Source of the DNA: CADCWK01 sp035944555
Lineage (GTDB): Bacteria > Chloroflexota > Chloroflexia > Thermomicrobiales > UBA6265
Direction of reading: 5' to 3'
Assembly: GCA_035944555.1 (NCBI GenBank)
Contig: DASZAY010000003.1
Coordinates: 186,001 to 250,000, forward strand
Length of the DNA: 64,000 bases
In this document: positions 53,677 through 62,313 of the stretch, one piece after another
Layout: each line of letters starts with the position of its first letter
How positions within the stretch are numbered: position 1 is the stretch's first letter
Position numbers and translations under genes: made by a program
The notes under the pieces: model-generated
What the model was told of the DNA's origin: nothing
Database searches by the model: none
The model's input: the letters and a program-made list of their open reading frames with translations, nothing else

Positions 53677-55362
53677 TCAGCGGCTGGCCAGGAAGCGCCG
53701 GGCGGCCTCGACCTCGGGCATGGTGACCTGGTGGCCGCCCGGATCCCAGTGCAGGGTGACGTCGGCGCGCGCCTCCCGGTAGAGCGCCTCCAGCCGCTCG
53801 ACCTGCGAGACGGGGACGAGCGGGTCCTGCCGACCGGCGCCGATGAAGACGCCGGTTCCGGACAGGTCCGGCAGCGACTCCGGCTCGAACGGGAGCATCG
53901 GCGACAGCAGGATCGCGGCACGGAGCACGCCCGGGCGACGGAACAGGACCGACGCAGCGATGTTGGCGCCGTTGGAGAAGCCGACCGCGACGATCGTCTC
54001 CGGGTCGACCCCATGCTCCGCCGCGACGACGGGGATCCAGTCCGCCAGTTCGGTGGTCCGGGCGGCGAGGTCCTCCTGGTCAAGGACCCCCTCGGCCAGC
54101 CGGCGGAAGAAGCGCGGCGCCCCGTTCTCCGAGACGTTGCCGCGGGGGCTGATGATCGCGGCACCGGGGGCCAGCGCCTGCCCGAGCGACAGCAGACTGT
54201 TCTCATCGCCGCCCGTGCCGTGGAGCAGGAGCAGGGTAGGACCACTGTCGCCGGCGGGGGCCGGCTGGAACCGGTACTGGAAAGCATCAAGTGCGATCGT
54301 CATCGTCGTGTCCTCCGTCGAGTTGGCAGGCGCCAGCGAGTTGTCGTCCATGCGGGCAAACAACCGGTCGGCGAGTTCGGATCCCAGGTTGCCGGGCACC
54401 TCATCGATTGGCGGGAGCGCGACCGTGATCCAGGCGCGCTCCGATTCATGCTCCGGCGGCAGGGTCAGCGTCTCCCCAACCCGACCGGCGGGCTCGTCGA
54501 TCGTCAATCCCGGGCTGCTCGTCGCGACCTCGTGCAGCACGCCACCCGGCTCACGCACGTAGATCGACTGGAAGTAATACCGGTCCGTGACCGGCGTCGG
54601 TTCGAGACCGCCGGCTTCAAGGGCACTGGCGATATCGGACAGGTCCTGCTCGTTGGAGACAGTCCAGGCGATGTGGTGCATGGTGCCGGTCCCCTCCGCC
54701 CCCTCCGCGAAGTTCCCGACCTCGCGAAGGTTGAGGATCTGCCCGGCATGGCCCTCCCCAAGCGTGAGGCGGGTCGTCGTCTCGTGCTGGCCGGCAACTT
54801 GGAACCCGAGCCGTTCGGCCAGCACGGCGGCGCTGATCGCCGCACGACTCACCCAGGCGGTAGCAGAGTGCAAGCCCCGAACGGCGCGTTCTACCGGGAC
54901 ATCCGCGGCGCCGTCCCATGCGCGGTCAATTGGAGCGGTCGGATCAGCGACGAGCGCCAGACGGAGGCCGTCCGGGTCCCGGAGGGTGATCACGGTTTCC
55001 CGGTCGGAGGGGCGGCCTCCGGTCGGCCGGGCAGCCGGCGGATCGAACCGGACACCGTGGCGGACCAGGCGATCGACCCAGTACCCCAGCGCGTCCGGCG
55101 GGATGGCGAAGGCGATCTCCGCGACATGCCCCGGCCCAATGCGTCCCTGTCCACCGAGCGGCCAGAAGATCAACGTCATAGCGGTACCGGGATCGCCCTG
55201 GGCATTCCCGAAGAACAGATGCCAGGTGGTGGGATCCTCCTGGTTGATCGAGCGCTTGACCAGTCGCAGTCCGAGTACGCCCGAGTAGAAGGCGATGCTC
55301 CGGGCAGGATCGGATCCGATGGCCGTGACGTGATGCAGACCCGTAACCGTTGCCACTCCCAT
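53677..55362 (-). CDS. MhqO-like ring-cleaving dioxygenase fused to MhqD-like esterase
   Basis: A 561-residue fusion. Residues 1-~320 form two VOC repeats: GLHHVTAIGSDPARSIAFY, MHHIAWTV and GVLHEVAT hold the His/His/Glu iron ligands of MhqO/YkcA-type dioxygenases. From ~354 comes an alpha/beta hydrolase like MhqD/YodD: LLLLHGTGGDENSLL, GFSNGANIA (serine nucleophile), GRQDPLVP and GGHQV. In Bacillus these are separate proteins of quinone and catechol detoxification. GGAGG lies just ahead of the ATG at 54303 (MTIALDAFQYRF), so a free ~208-residue esterase may also be made. ATG 55362 gives the usual MhqO start. An operator-like CTWAC-N5-GTWAG lies 39 bases upstream. Confidence 0.9.
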   Translation of the reverse strand: MGVATVTGLHHVTAIGSDPARSIAFYSGVLGLRLVKRSINQEDPTTWHLFFGNAQGDPGTAMTLIFWPLGGQGRIGPGHVAEIAFAIPPDALGYWVDRLVRHGVRFDPPAARPTGGRPSDRETVITLRDPDGLRLALVADPTAPIDRAWDGAADVPVERAVRGLHSATAWVSRAAISAAVLAERLGFQVAGQHETTTRLTLGEGHAGQILNLREVGNFAEGAEGTGTMHHIAWTVSNEQDLSDIASALEAGGLEPTPVTDRYYFQSIYVREPGGVLHEVATSSPGLTIDEPAGRVGETLTLPPEHESERAWITVALPPIDEVPGNLGSELADRLFARMDDNSLAPANSTEDTTMTIALDAFQYRFQPAPAGDSGPTLLLLHGTGGDENSLLSLGQALAPGAAIISPRGNVSENGAPRFFRRLAEGVLDQEDLAARTTELADWIPVVAAEHGVDPETIVAVGFSNGANIAASVLFRRPGVLRAAILLSPMLPFEPESLPDLSGTGVFIGAGRQDPLVPVSQVERLEALYREARADVTLHWDPGGHQVTMPEVEAARRFLASR

Positions 55363-55400
55363 CGTCCTTCCCGGCCCGCGCCCCGCGCGGCACTCATTGA

Positions 55401-55415
55401 CTAACAAAACGTAAG
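55401..55415. promoter_or_regulatory. Operator-like repeat upstream of the dioxygenase-esterase fusion
   Basis: CTAACAAAACGTAAG; on the gene's strand CTTAC-GTTTT-GTTAG. The same CTWAC-N5-GTWAG pattern precedes the other ring-cleaving dioxygenase gene (59507-59521). It is the sort of site bound by MarR or HxlR-type redox regulators, but no such gene is in the window. Confidence 0.55.
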
Positions 55416-55516
55416 TGTACACGGGCGACGCTCATCACGGGCGGTGTTCTGGCAAGATGACCGGACCAGCCCGGACGGAGCGAATGGATCGGGCTGGCCA
55501 CCGACGAAGGACGACG

Positions 55517-55915
55517 ATGGCGACCATCCCCGAGAGCTACCACGGCATCCTGGCGCATCCCGGCGTCGGCACACTGACGACGAATGGTCACGATGGGTAT
55601 CCCCACTCCACGGCGGTCTGGTACCTGTTCGACCGCGACGATGGAGTAATCCGCTTCGTCATGCAGGCGACGACCCAGAAGGCGAAGAACCTCCAGCGCG
55701 ATTCGAAGTGTGCCTTCGTGCTGATCGATCCGGGCAATTCCAGCCGGGCGATCATGATCCGCGGCGACGCTGAACTGAGCATCGAAGAGGGCGAATACCA
55801 CTGGGCCGAGCGGATCGTCAATCACTACGGATCGAGCATGAAGAACATGTACAACGTCGGTGCGCCTCGGCTGGTGGTTACGCTCCGCCCGGCGAGGGTC
55901 AACACCCACGGGTGA
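55517..55915 (+). CDS. PPOX-class, F420- or flavin-dependent small oxidoreductase
   Basis: A 132-residue split-barrel protein. HPGVGTLTTNGHDGYPHSTAVWYLFDRDDGVIRFVM and TTQKAKNLQRDSKCAFVLIDPGNSSRAIMIRGDAELS match the TIGR03618-like PPOX class F420-dependent family, including the TTQKAKNL cofactor segment. It is half the size of PNPOx and probably dimerises. It may reduce small unsaturated or quinone-like substrates, in keeping with the dioxygenase genes around it, but that is inference. ATG 55517 has GAAGGACGACG before it. Confidence 0.85.
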   Translation: MATIPESYHGILAHPGVGTLTTNGHDGYPHSTAVWYLFDRDDGVIRFVMQATTQKAKNLQRDSKCAFVLIDPGNSSRAIMIRGDAELSIEEGEYHWAERIVNHYGSSMKNMYNVGAPRLVVTLRPARVNTHG

Positions 55916-55948
55916 GCGATCACGAGCGGTTATGAGGGGAGGAACGGC

Positions 55949-57112
55949 GTGGTGACGGATCTGCGGATTGGGGCAATCGGGTTCGGACTCCGGGGCCGAC
56001 TGCTGAGTCACGCCCATCGGCCAGGCGCCGGCGCGCGTGTCGTCGCCCTCTGCGATCCATCGCCGGCGGCAGGTGAGGCGTTCCGGGCCGAGTTCGGTTC
56101 GGATGTGACGGTGGACCCGGAGCTGGAGCCGTTCCTCGACCGTGACCTGGACGCCGTCTTCGTCCTGTCACCGGATGACCTGCACCATCCTCATGCTAGC
56201 GCCCTGCTCGAGCGCGACATCGCGGTCTACCTCGAGAAGCCGATGGCGATCACCACAGCGGACTGCGACGATCTCCTCCGGCTGATGCGCAGGCGGGACG
56301 GCCGCCTCTATGTCGGGCACAACATGCGGCACGCCCCGTTCGTCCGCGAGATGCGCCGCCTGATCCTGTCCGGGGCGATCGGTACACCCCAGGCGGCGTG
56401 GTGCCGGCACTTCGTTTCCACCGGTGGCGACTACTACTTCAGCGACTGGCACGCTGAGCGCCGCCGGACCACGTCTCTGCTTCTCCAGAAGGGCGCCCAC
56501 GACATCGACGTGCTCCATTGGCTGATGGGCTCGCATACGGTCCGGACGGTCGCGATGGGTGATCTGATGGTCTATGGAGCCAACGCGAACCGGGCCGACG
56601 CGGCCAACCCGCCGATCCCCTGGCGCGAGCGGGACACCCTGCTCGACCGCTGGCCACCAACGACGATCGACCGGCTTCACCCGACGATCGATGTCGAGGA
56701 CCTGTCGATGATGTTGATGACGCTGGAGAACGGGACGTTCGCGTCATACCAGCAGTCGCATTTCACGCCGGACTACTTCCGGGAGTACACAGTCATCGGG
56801 GACGCCGGGCGAATCGAGAACGCCGGCAACGGCGGCGAAGGCACGGAGATCCGCCTCTGGCAGACGCGGACCGACAGCTGGGCTCCGCATGCCGCGCTCC
56901 GGTTTCCCATCCCGGTCGCGAAGGGTGGCCACGGCGGTGCCGATCCCGCCATCGTCACGGAGTTCCTTGACTATGTCCGGCACGGCGGCGCAACCGAGAC
57001 GTCACCCATCGCCGCCCGGCACGCGGTCGCGGCCGGATGCGCCGCCGCACATTCCCTGCGTCACGGGTCGATCCCGGTCGATATCCCCTCCCTCCCCGCC
57101 GGGATCAGCTGA
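55949..57112 (+). CDS. Gfo/Idh/MocA-family oxidoreductase
   Basis: A 387-residue NAD(P)-dependent dehydrogenase. The Rossmann loop is GAIGFGLRGRLLSHAH, and EKPMAITTADCDDLL carries the EKP signature with the catalytic lysine. The second domain has GAHDIDVLHWLMGSHTVRTVAMG with the usual DxxxW block, and the protein ends with a typical alpha-helix. Family members oxidise or reduce sugars, inositols and related compounds. The start is GTG 55949 or GTG 55952, behind GAGGGGAGG. Its 3' end overlaps the convergent kinase gene by eight bases. Confidence 0.92.
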   Translation: MVTDLRIGAIGFGLRGRLLSHAHRPGAGARVVALCDPSPAAGEAFRAEFGSDVTVDPELEPFLDRDLDAVFVLSPDDLHHPHASALLERDIAVYLEKPMAITTADCDDLLRLMRRRDGRLYVGHNMRHAPFVREMRRLILSGAIGTPQAAWCRHFVSTGGDYYFSDWHAERRRTTSLLLQKGAHDIDVLHWLMGSHTVRTVAMGDLMVYGANANRADAANPPIPWRERDTLLDRWPPTTIDRLHPTIDVEDLSMMLMTLENGTFASYQQSHFTPDYFREYTVIGDAGRIENAGNGGEGTEIRLWQTRTDSWAPHAALRFPIPVAKGGHGGADPAIVTEFLDYVRHGGATETSPIAARHAVAAGCAAAHSLRHGSIPVDIPSLPAGIS

Positions 57113-58115
57113 TCTCGACGCGGTACGGATGAGGTCCAAGCAGCATCCGCAGGGTCTCGAACGCATCCGACGCAGGTACGGTCTCCTGACCGGAGTGCGC
57201 CGTGGCACCGGTCGCGCGCGCCCAGATCAGCGCCCGGGCGACGGTCGCGACACGGCAGGCATCCTCTAGGATGTCGACCAGTTCGACGAGCGGGGCGAGG
57301 TCGGTGAAGACCTCCAGGTACGCGTCCCGAATGCGCACGGCTCGCGGGTCGTCTGGCCGCGCACGGTAGGCGAGGGCGGCCACCTGCAGGACGACGAGGA
57401 GCGACGCGAACGGATGCGAGACGACGCTGTCGCCCCAGTCATAGAAGCGCACCCGGTCCAGGTGATTGTCCGGTCCGGGCAGGATGTTGCCCGGGTGGAG
57501 GTCGTTGTAGTCCAGCGAGGCCGGGACGGGCGATGCGGCCAGCCGGGCGCAGCGCTCGGCGAACTCGCCTTCCAGCGCCTCGATCCGGTCGAGCTGCTCG
57601 CGAGCGTCCATGGTCCCGGCTCGCTCGACGTACGGTCGGGAGACCGCGACCGCCTCCGGAAAGCGCACGGGCATGGTCGCCGGGCGCATGTCGGGCACGC
57701 CGAGCGCAACAATCGCGTCGGCATGGGACGCGAGTGTCCGCTGCATGTCGGCGTATCGGGGCAGGACACGGGCAAGAGCCGCCAGCACGGTGTCCGCGTC
57801 GCCCTGGAACCTTTGGTCGAGCGGCGGGCCGCCGTCCGGGAGGAGCAGCCAGCCGCGCTCCCGGTCGCTCGCGATCGGTGACAGGGCGGCGTCTGGCGTG
57901 ACCCGCGCGAGCAGATCGTAGAGCCCGACTTCGGCGTCCGGTCCGGGTGCGCAGGCCTTCATCCAGACCGGCCCGCTCGTCGTCGGCGCCGTCAGGACCG
58001 TCGCCCATGGTCGCACGCGTGGCTGTTCCCCCGGTCCGGTCCGGGGAGCCCCTGCCTCGTGAGCCGCTCGTCCATCCAGGCTGTCGCCGCTGCTCGCCAC
58101 GATTCCGTCGACCAC
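57105..58115 (-). CDS. Aminoglycoside-phosphotransferase-fold kinase, second copy
   Basis: A 336-residue APH-fold protein. The catalytic loop is LDYNDLHPGNILPG (with N-D rather than H-G-D before LHPGN) and the metal site is FYDWGDSVVSHPF, so the active-site Asp and Asn are kept. The N-lobe is poorly conserved. The start is GTG 58115 with a weak site, so the true N-terminus may lie elsewhere, for example at the later methionine in VWMKACAPG. It is not closely similar to the kinase at 49765-50727. The substrate is unknown; small-molecule alcohols are usual. Confidence 0.8.
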   Translation of the reverse strand: MVDGIVASSGDSLDGRAAHEAGAPRTGPGEQPRVRPWATVLTAPTTSGPVWMKACAPGPDAEVGLYDLLARVTPDAALSPIASDRERGWLLLPDGGPPLDQRFQGDADTVLAALARVLPRYADMQRTLASHADAIVALGVPDMRPATMPVRFPEAVAVSRPYVERAGTMDAREQLDRIEALEGEFAERCARLAASPVPASLDYNDLHPGNILPGPDNHLDRVRFYDWGDSVVSHPFASLLVVLQVAALAYRARPDDPRAVRIRDAYLEVFTDLAPLVELVDILEDACRVATVARALIWARATGATAHSGQETVPASDAFETLRMLLGPHPYRVEIS

Positions 58116-58483
58116 ACCGCGACGTCACGCCTGTCCACCACCTATTACCCCCGTCAATCCGGCGAGTCGTACGTCCAAGGGGCGTGGCGGCGGAAGTACC
58201 TGTTCCGCAGTCAGGCAATTCCTACCGACCGGACGAAACAGCTTTCGCCTGATCGGCGTATGGGGTGATCATTTACCAGGACGGAAGCGAATCGTCCCGC
58301 GGACAGGCAATGGCTGGGCGATGGAGCGAGCGTAGGATCTGTCAACGTTTGCAATGAACAGCGGTTTGCCGGGTAACCGTTTGCGGACGGACCTCCGGGA
58401 ACCAGTCCCGAACGACAGGATGGCCGGGACAGGGAAGCATCCCCATCCCGGCAATCAGGCGCTGTCAGGACCGATCCAACCGG
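58116..58483. other. Intergenic region with three direct GTTTGC repeats
   Basis: About 370 bases, AT-richer than its flanks. GTTTGC occurs at 58347, 58364 and 58379, 17 and 15 bases apart, next to GTCAACG and GTAACC. Nearer the dioxygenase gene end an imperfect GCCGGGA...TCCCGGC hairpin (58422-58453) may be its terminator. A 61-codon minus-strand frame here lacks a ribosome-binding site. Confidence 0.4.
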
Positions 58484-59473
58484 TCAGTCGATCGTCTTGA
58501 GGTTGGCGATGATCTCGTCCCGGCGGGGCTCGAGGAACGGGGCGAGGACGACCTTCTCGCCCAGCGTCTCCATGTCCTCATCGACCCCGAAGCCGGGGCC
58601 GTCCGTCGCCAGCTCGAACAGCACGCCGTTGGGCTCGCGGAAATACAGCGAGCGGAACCAGTAGCGGTCGACCTGCCCGCTGTTCGGGATCCGGTAGCTC
58701 CGCAGCTTCTCGGTCCAGTGGTCGTAGGCGTCATCGGCCAGGCGGAACGCGACGTGATGGACGCCGCCGGCGCCCTGCTGGCCGACCGGCAGCCCCGGCT
58801 CGACCGCGACATGGAGCTCGGCGCCCGGCCCGCCCGGTCCCATCTCGTAGACATGGATCGTCGATCCCGGCGTCCAGGGATTCGCGTACTCACGGACCGC
58901 TCGCATCCCCATCACCTGCTGCAGCACGAGGTCGGTCTGCGTCAGGTCCGGCACGCTGATCGTGATCGGGCCGAGGCCGCGGATCTGGCGCTCAGCCGGC
59001 ACCGGACTCCGGTCCCATGGGTGCGTCTCCCCTGCCCCACCGTCGTCGATCAGCGTCAGTCGCTGGCCCTCCGGATCCTCGAAGTCCAGCGTCCCGCGGC
59101 CGTCGCGCTCGATCACGCCACCCACCTTGACGCCGTGGCCGGCGAGGTGTGTCGCCCACCAGTCGAGCGTGCCGTCGCCAGCGACGCGGAGTGCCGTGCG
59201 GGTGATGCTGCGCGTCCCGCGCTGCTCGCGGGGGACCGGCCAGTCGAAGAAGGTCAAGTCGCTGCCGGGGCTGCCGACCGCGTCGGCGTAGAACAGGTGA
59301 TAGGCGCTGACGTCGTCCTGGTTGACGCTGCGCTTGACCAGGCGCATCCCGAGGGTGCGGGTGTAGAACAGGTGGTTCTCGCGGATGGCCGCCGAGACCG
59401 CCGTCAGGTGATGGATGCCGCCCAGTTCCAAGCCAGTCGTGGTGCCGGTCTCTGGCTTGTTCGTCGTCGTCAT
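58484..59473 (-). CDS. Ring-cleaving dioxygenase, MhqO/YkcA type (VOC family)
   Basis: A 329-residue double-VOC protein. GIHHLTAVSAAIRENHLFY starts the first module, and GGVHHVAFRLADDAYDHW and NGVLFELATDGPGF give the second His and the Glu metal ligands. It ends LEPRRDEIIANLKTID as many MhqO-like proteins do. It should open catechol- or hydroquinone-type rings or otherwise handle thiol-reactive quinones. It is homologous to the N-terminal part of the 53677-55362 fusion (shared LGMRLVKRSVNQDD against LGLRLVKRSINQED). ATG 59473 gives the standard start. An operator-like repeat lies 34 bases upstream. Confidence 0.92.
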   Translation of the reverse strand: MTTTNKPETGTTTGLELGGIHHLTAVSAAIRENHLFYTRTLGMRLVKRSVNQDDVSAYHLFYADAVGSPGSDLTFFDWPVPREQRGTRSITRTALRVAGDGTLDWWATHLAGHGVKVGGVIERDGRGTLDFEDPEGQRLTLIDDGGAGETHPWDRSPVPAERQIRGLGPITISVPDLTQTDLVLQQVMGMRAVREYANPWTPGSTIHVYEMGPGGPGAELHVAVEPGLPVGQQGAGGVHHVAFRLADDAYDHWTEKLRSYRIPNSGQVDRYWFRSLYFREPNGVLFELATDGPGFGVDEDMETLGEKVVLAPFLEPRRDEIIANLKTID

Positions 59474-59506
59474 GGGAAGTCCGCCTCTCGTCGATGGAAG
59501 AATGAA

Positions 59507-59521
59507 CTTACCAAAGGTTAG
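59507..59521. promoter_or_regulatory. Operator-like repeat upstream of the second ring-cleaving dioxygenase
   Basis: CTTACCAAAGGTTAG fits CTWAC-N5-GTWAG and matches the site at 55401-55415 in both half-sites when that one is read on the minus strand. Distance to the start codon is 34 bases against 39 for the other gene. Confidence 0.55.
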
Positions 59522-59623
59522 CACATCTGGGCTCGGCTGTCTCCGGCGGACTTTCGCTCAGGCTCCGAGGTCGCTACCATCACGGCGTCGTGACGGTTTC
59601 GGCGGTAGCCAGGAGCAAAGCGG

Positions 59624-60472
59624 ATGAACGTCTATATCTCGGTCGATATCGAAGGTATCTCGGGCGTGGTCCACGCGGACATGATGATGCCGGGGCAGAC
59701 GGAGTACGGGCGCGGCCGCCGGTTGATGACCGAGGACGCCAACGCGGCGATCCGTGGAGCCTTCGCGGCCGGGGCGGAGTACGTGCTGGTCGCGGACGGC
59801 CATGGTCCGATGCGCAACCTGCTGATCGAGGAGTTGGACCCACGCGCCCACCTGATGACGGGAACGGCCGACGCCCGGCCGTTCTGCCAGCTGGAGGGGG
59901 CCGATGAGCGAACCTTCGACGCGGCGATGTTTGTCGGATACCACGCGATGGCCAAGACGCCCAAGGCGATCCATCCCCACACGATCGCGGGCGCCGCCGT
60001 CCATGAGCTGCGGGTCAATGGCGTGCCGCACGGCGAGACGGGGCTGAACGCGGCGGTGCTGGCGTCGCTCGGGATCCCGACCGTGCTGGTGACCGGGGAC
60101 GAGACCACCTGTGCCGAGGCCAGCCGGATGCTGGGCGACGCGGTCGAGACGGTCGCGGTCAAGCGGGCGACCGGGATGAACGCCGCCGTCTGCCGGCCGC
60201 TGGGCGATGCACGGGCCGACATCGAGACGGCCGCCGCGCGCGCCCTGGGCCAGGTCGGCGCCGTGACTCCGTACCGGCCGGACGGGCCGTTCCGCATCGA
60301 GGTCGAGTTCCTCCGCATGCCGCAGTGCGACCGGGCCAGCCGGACCGCGGGCGTCGAGCAGGTCGGCCCGGTCACGATCGCGGTCGAGGGCACGGACCCG
60401 TGGGGCGCCTACCGCACGCTCTGGGCAGCGCTCCGCTCGGCGCTTTACGACCCGGCCTCGTTCCTGGCCTGA
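59624..60472 (+). CDS. M55-family D-aminopeptidase (DppA-like)
   Basis: A 282-residue zinc peptidase. It opens MNVYISVDIEGISGVVH, the hallmark SVDxEG with metal ligands Asp8 and Glu10. VADGHGPMRNLLIEEL, FVGYHAMAKTPKAIHPHT and NGVPHGETGLNAAVL supply further ligands and the active-site region. DppA removes D-amino acids from peptides and forms a decameric ring with a self-compartment. In Bacillus it sits with a dipeptide transporter; here it stands apart from both ABC systems. ATG 59624 follows AGGAGCAAAGCGG. Confidence 0.94.
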   Translation: MNVYISVDIEGISGVVHADMMMPGQTEYGRGRRLMTEDANAAIRGAFAAGAEYVLVADGHGPMRNLLIEELDPRAHLMTGTADARPFCQLEGADERTFDAAMFVGYHAMAKTPKAIHPHTIAGAAVHELRVNGVPHGETGLNAAVLASLGIPTVLVTGDETTCAEASRMLGDAVETVAVKRATGMNAAVCRPLGDARADIETAAARALGQVGAVTPYRPDGPFRIEVEFLRMPQCDRASRTAGVEQVGPVTIAVEGTDPWGAYRTLWAALRSALYDPASFLA

Positions 60473-60507
60473 TCCGCCGCCGCGAGCGGATCGATCGGAG
60501 ATCAGCC

Positions 60508-60987
60508 ATGTCCGACGCAGATGCCCGCACGACGCAACTGCCGGTGCGGCCGACGCGGGAATCCGTGTCGCGTCGGACCCGGCTGTTGCTTCGCATCCTG
60601 TTCATCGTCTTCGTCGTCATGCTCGCGGTCCTGGCCGTCCGGCTGGTCCAGGGCGAGCTGGCGTGGTGGCAGATGGGGATCGGGCTGGCGGCGGGCGCGG
60701 TGGTCGGGATCGCACTTGGCCGGATGAACCGGGTGAGGTGGGATCAGGCGACCGGCTCAGTCGTCTCGCAGATGGACATGGTCGGCGTCTCCCTGCTGCT
60801 GGTCTATCTCGCGTTCACCTTCAGCCGGAGCAGGATCGCCGCGGCTTGGGTGGATGACGCCCATGCCGCCGCCGGCGTCGCGCTGGCACTCGGGGCCGGG
60901 TCGATCGCCGGACGGGTTCTGTATCTCCTGCGCGGCATCAGTAACGCGCTGGAGGTCGCCGGACTGCGTCCGGGGCGTCGTCCCTGA
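60508..60987 (+). CDS. Four-helix integral membrane protein
   Basis: A 159-residue protein with a basic N-terminus (SRRTRLLLR) and four hydrophobic helices: ILFIVFVVMLAVLAVRLV (~29-46), MGIGLAAGAVVGIALG (~56-72), MVGVSLLLVYLAFTF (~92-106) and AAGVALALGAGSIAGRVLYLL (~121-141). NRVRWDQATGSVVSQMD between helices 2 and 3 resembles the loop of DUF1453/CcdC-like proteins, but the match is weak. ATG 60508 follows CGGAGATCAGCC. It begins 35 bases after the M55 peptidase gene and may be co-transcribed with it. Confidence 0.65.
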   Translation: MSDADARTTQLPVRPTRESVSRRTRLLLRILFIVFVVMLAVLAVRLVQGELAWWQMGIGLAAGAVVGIALGRMNRVRWDQATGSVVSQMDMVGVSLLLVYLAFTFSRSRIAAAWVDDAHAAAGVALALGAGSIAGRVLYLLRGISNALEVAGLRPGRRP

Positions 60988-61047
60988 CGTCGCCTGGCGT
61001 CCTGTTACCCCTGACCTGAGGAGGGCCGGTCTGCCGAGGGCCGTCGG

Positions 61048-62145
61048 CTACAGCAGGCGCTTCAGGGTCGTCAGGTCGACGTTGCCTCCACTGAGGACGG
61101 CGATGACCTTGGAGCCGGGTCGGGTTCCGGCCGCGCCCGCGAGAACGGCCGCGACACCGGCGACACCGGCCGGCTCGGCGACGAGCTTGGCCCGCTGCAG
61201 GATCGTCACGAGGGCGTGGCGAATCTGCTCCTCGGTCACCAGGACAACATCGTCCACAAGCTGGCGGATGATCTGGTAGGTCAGTGGGGCCGTCCGGGCG
61301 GCGGCCAGCCCATCCGCAAGGGTCGCGATCCGGGGAAGTGGAACCGGTCCGCCCGCACGCAGCGCCGCATAGACCGTCGGCGCCCCCTCCGGCTCGACGC
61401 CGACGACGCGGCACTCCGGCCGGAGCGCACGGATCGCGACCGCGATCCCGGCCAGCAATCCCCCGCCGCCGACACCGGTGACGACCGTCTCGACGTCGGG
61501 CAGGTCCTCGACGAGTTCGAGCCCGAGCGTCCCCTGGCCGGCGATGGTGGCGTGGTCGCCGAACGGGTGGATGTAGTGGAGGCCGTACTCCTGCCGGTAA
61601 GCATCCATCAACGCCTCGATCTCGGCCATCGACGGGGCGAACCGGACCTCAGCCCCGTAGCCGCGCATCGCCGCGACCTTGAGTGCCGGAGCCGTCTCCG
61701 GCGAGAAGATCACGCAGCGAGCGCCGACCAGCCCGGCTGCCTGGGCGACACCCTGGCCGTGGTTGCCGGCCGAGAACGCGATGATGCCCCGGGCGCGCTG
61801 CTCGGGGGTCAGCTGGAGCACGCTGTTCAGGGCGCCGCGGATCTTGAACGACCCGGTCCGCTGCAGCACCTCCGCCTTCAGCCACAGGTCGGTGTCTGAC
61901 ATCGAGCCAAGCATCCGGGACGACAGCAGCGGTGTGCGGTGGATGTAGGGTGCGATCCGCTCGCGGGCGGCAAGCAGGTCCTCGAGCGTCACCGGGCAGC
62001 CGTCCAGCGCTGCCGCCGGTTGTCCGCCGGAAGCCGCCGGCTCGGGAGACACGTCACCGTGCGGGATGCCATCCACCCGGGTGGACACCTTGCGGACATC
62101 ACCGGTGCGAGAGGTCGGCCAATCGGGTGGGCTGCCGTAGGACAT
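61048..62145 (-). CDS. Threonine ammonia-lyase (threonine dehydratase), catabolic type without ACT domain
   Basis: A 365-residue fold-type II PLP enzyme. The PLP lysine is Lys101 in TGSFKIRGALNS; SAGNHGQGVAQAA binds the substrate carboxylate and VGGGGLLAGIA is the phosphate-binding glycine loop. It turns threonine into 2-oxobutyrate and ammonia; serine may also be used. There is no C-terminal ACT domain, so isoleucine feedback of the IlvA kind is not expected. The first ~48 residues before VTLEDLLAARERI are an extension of low complexity, and a later start is possible. It is alone on the minus strand. Confidence 0.92.
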   Translation of the reverse strand: MSYGSPPDWPTSRTGDVRKVSTRVDGIPHGDVSPEPAASGGQPAAALDGCPVTLEDLLAARERIAPYIHRTPLLSSRMLGSMSDTDLWLKAEVLQRTGSFKIRGALNSVLQLTPEQRARGIIAFSAGNHGQGVAQAAGLVGARCVIFSPETAPALKVAAMRGYGAEVRFAPSMAEIEALMDAYRQEYGLHYIHPFGDHATIAGQGTLGLELVEDLPDVETVVTGVGGGGLLAGIAVAIRALRPECRVVGVEPEGAPTVYAALRAGGPVPLPRIATLADGLAAARTAPLTYQIIRQLVDDVVLVTEEQIRHALVTILQRAKLVAEPAGVAGVAAVLAGAAGTRPGSKVIAVLSGGNVDLTTLKRLL

Positions 62146-62313
62146 GATGCTCGGATGCTCCTCCGACGTCGCCAGGCGGGGCGATCGAGCCGTGACGATT
62201 GGTCAGACGGACCAGCTGTCTCCGGTGATCTCCCTAGTATAAAGGGGCAGACTGGCGAACCCCGGACTCTGGCCTGGGCCCGGGTCGCCATGGAACCGAG
62301 GATCGCACCCCCC

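Noticed and set aside
53668..55404. A 578-codon plus-strand frame opposite the dioxygenase-esterase fusion
   Set aside because: Antisense shadow, no domain, no ribosome-binding site.
58269..58454. Possible 61-residue minus-strand small gene
   Set aside because: No ribosome-binding site, no helix or motif, and it lies over the GTTTGC repeats; likely chance.
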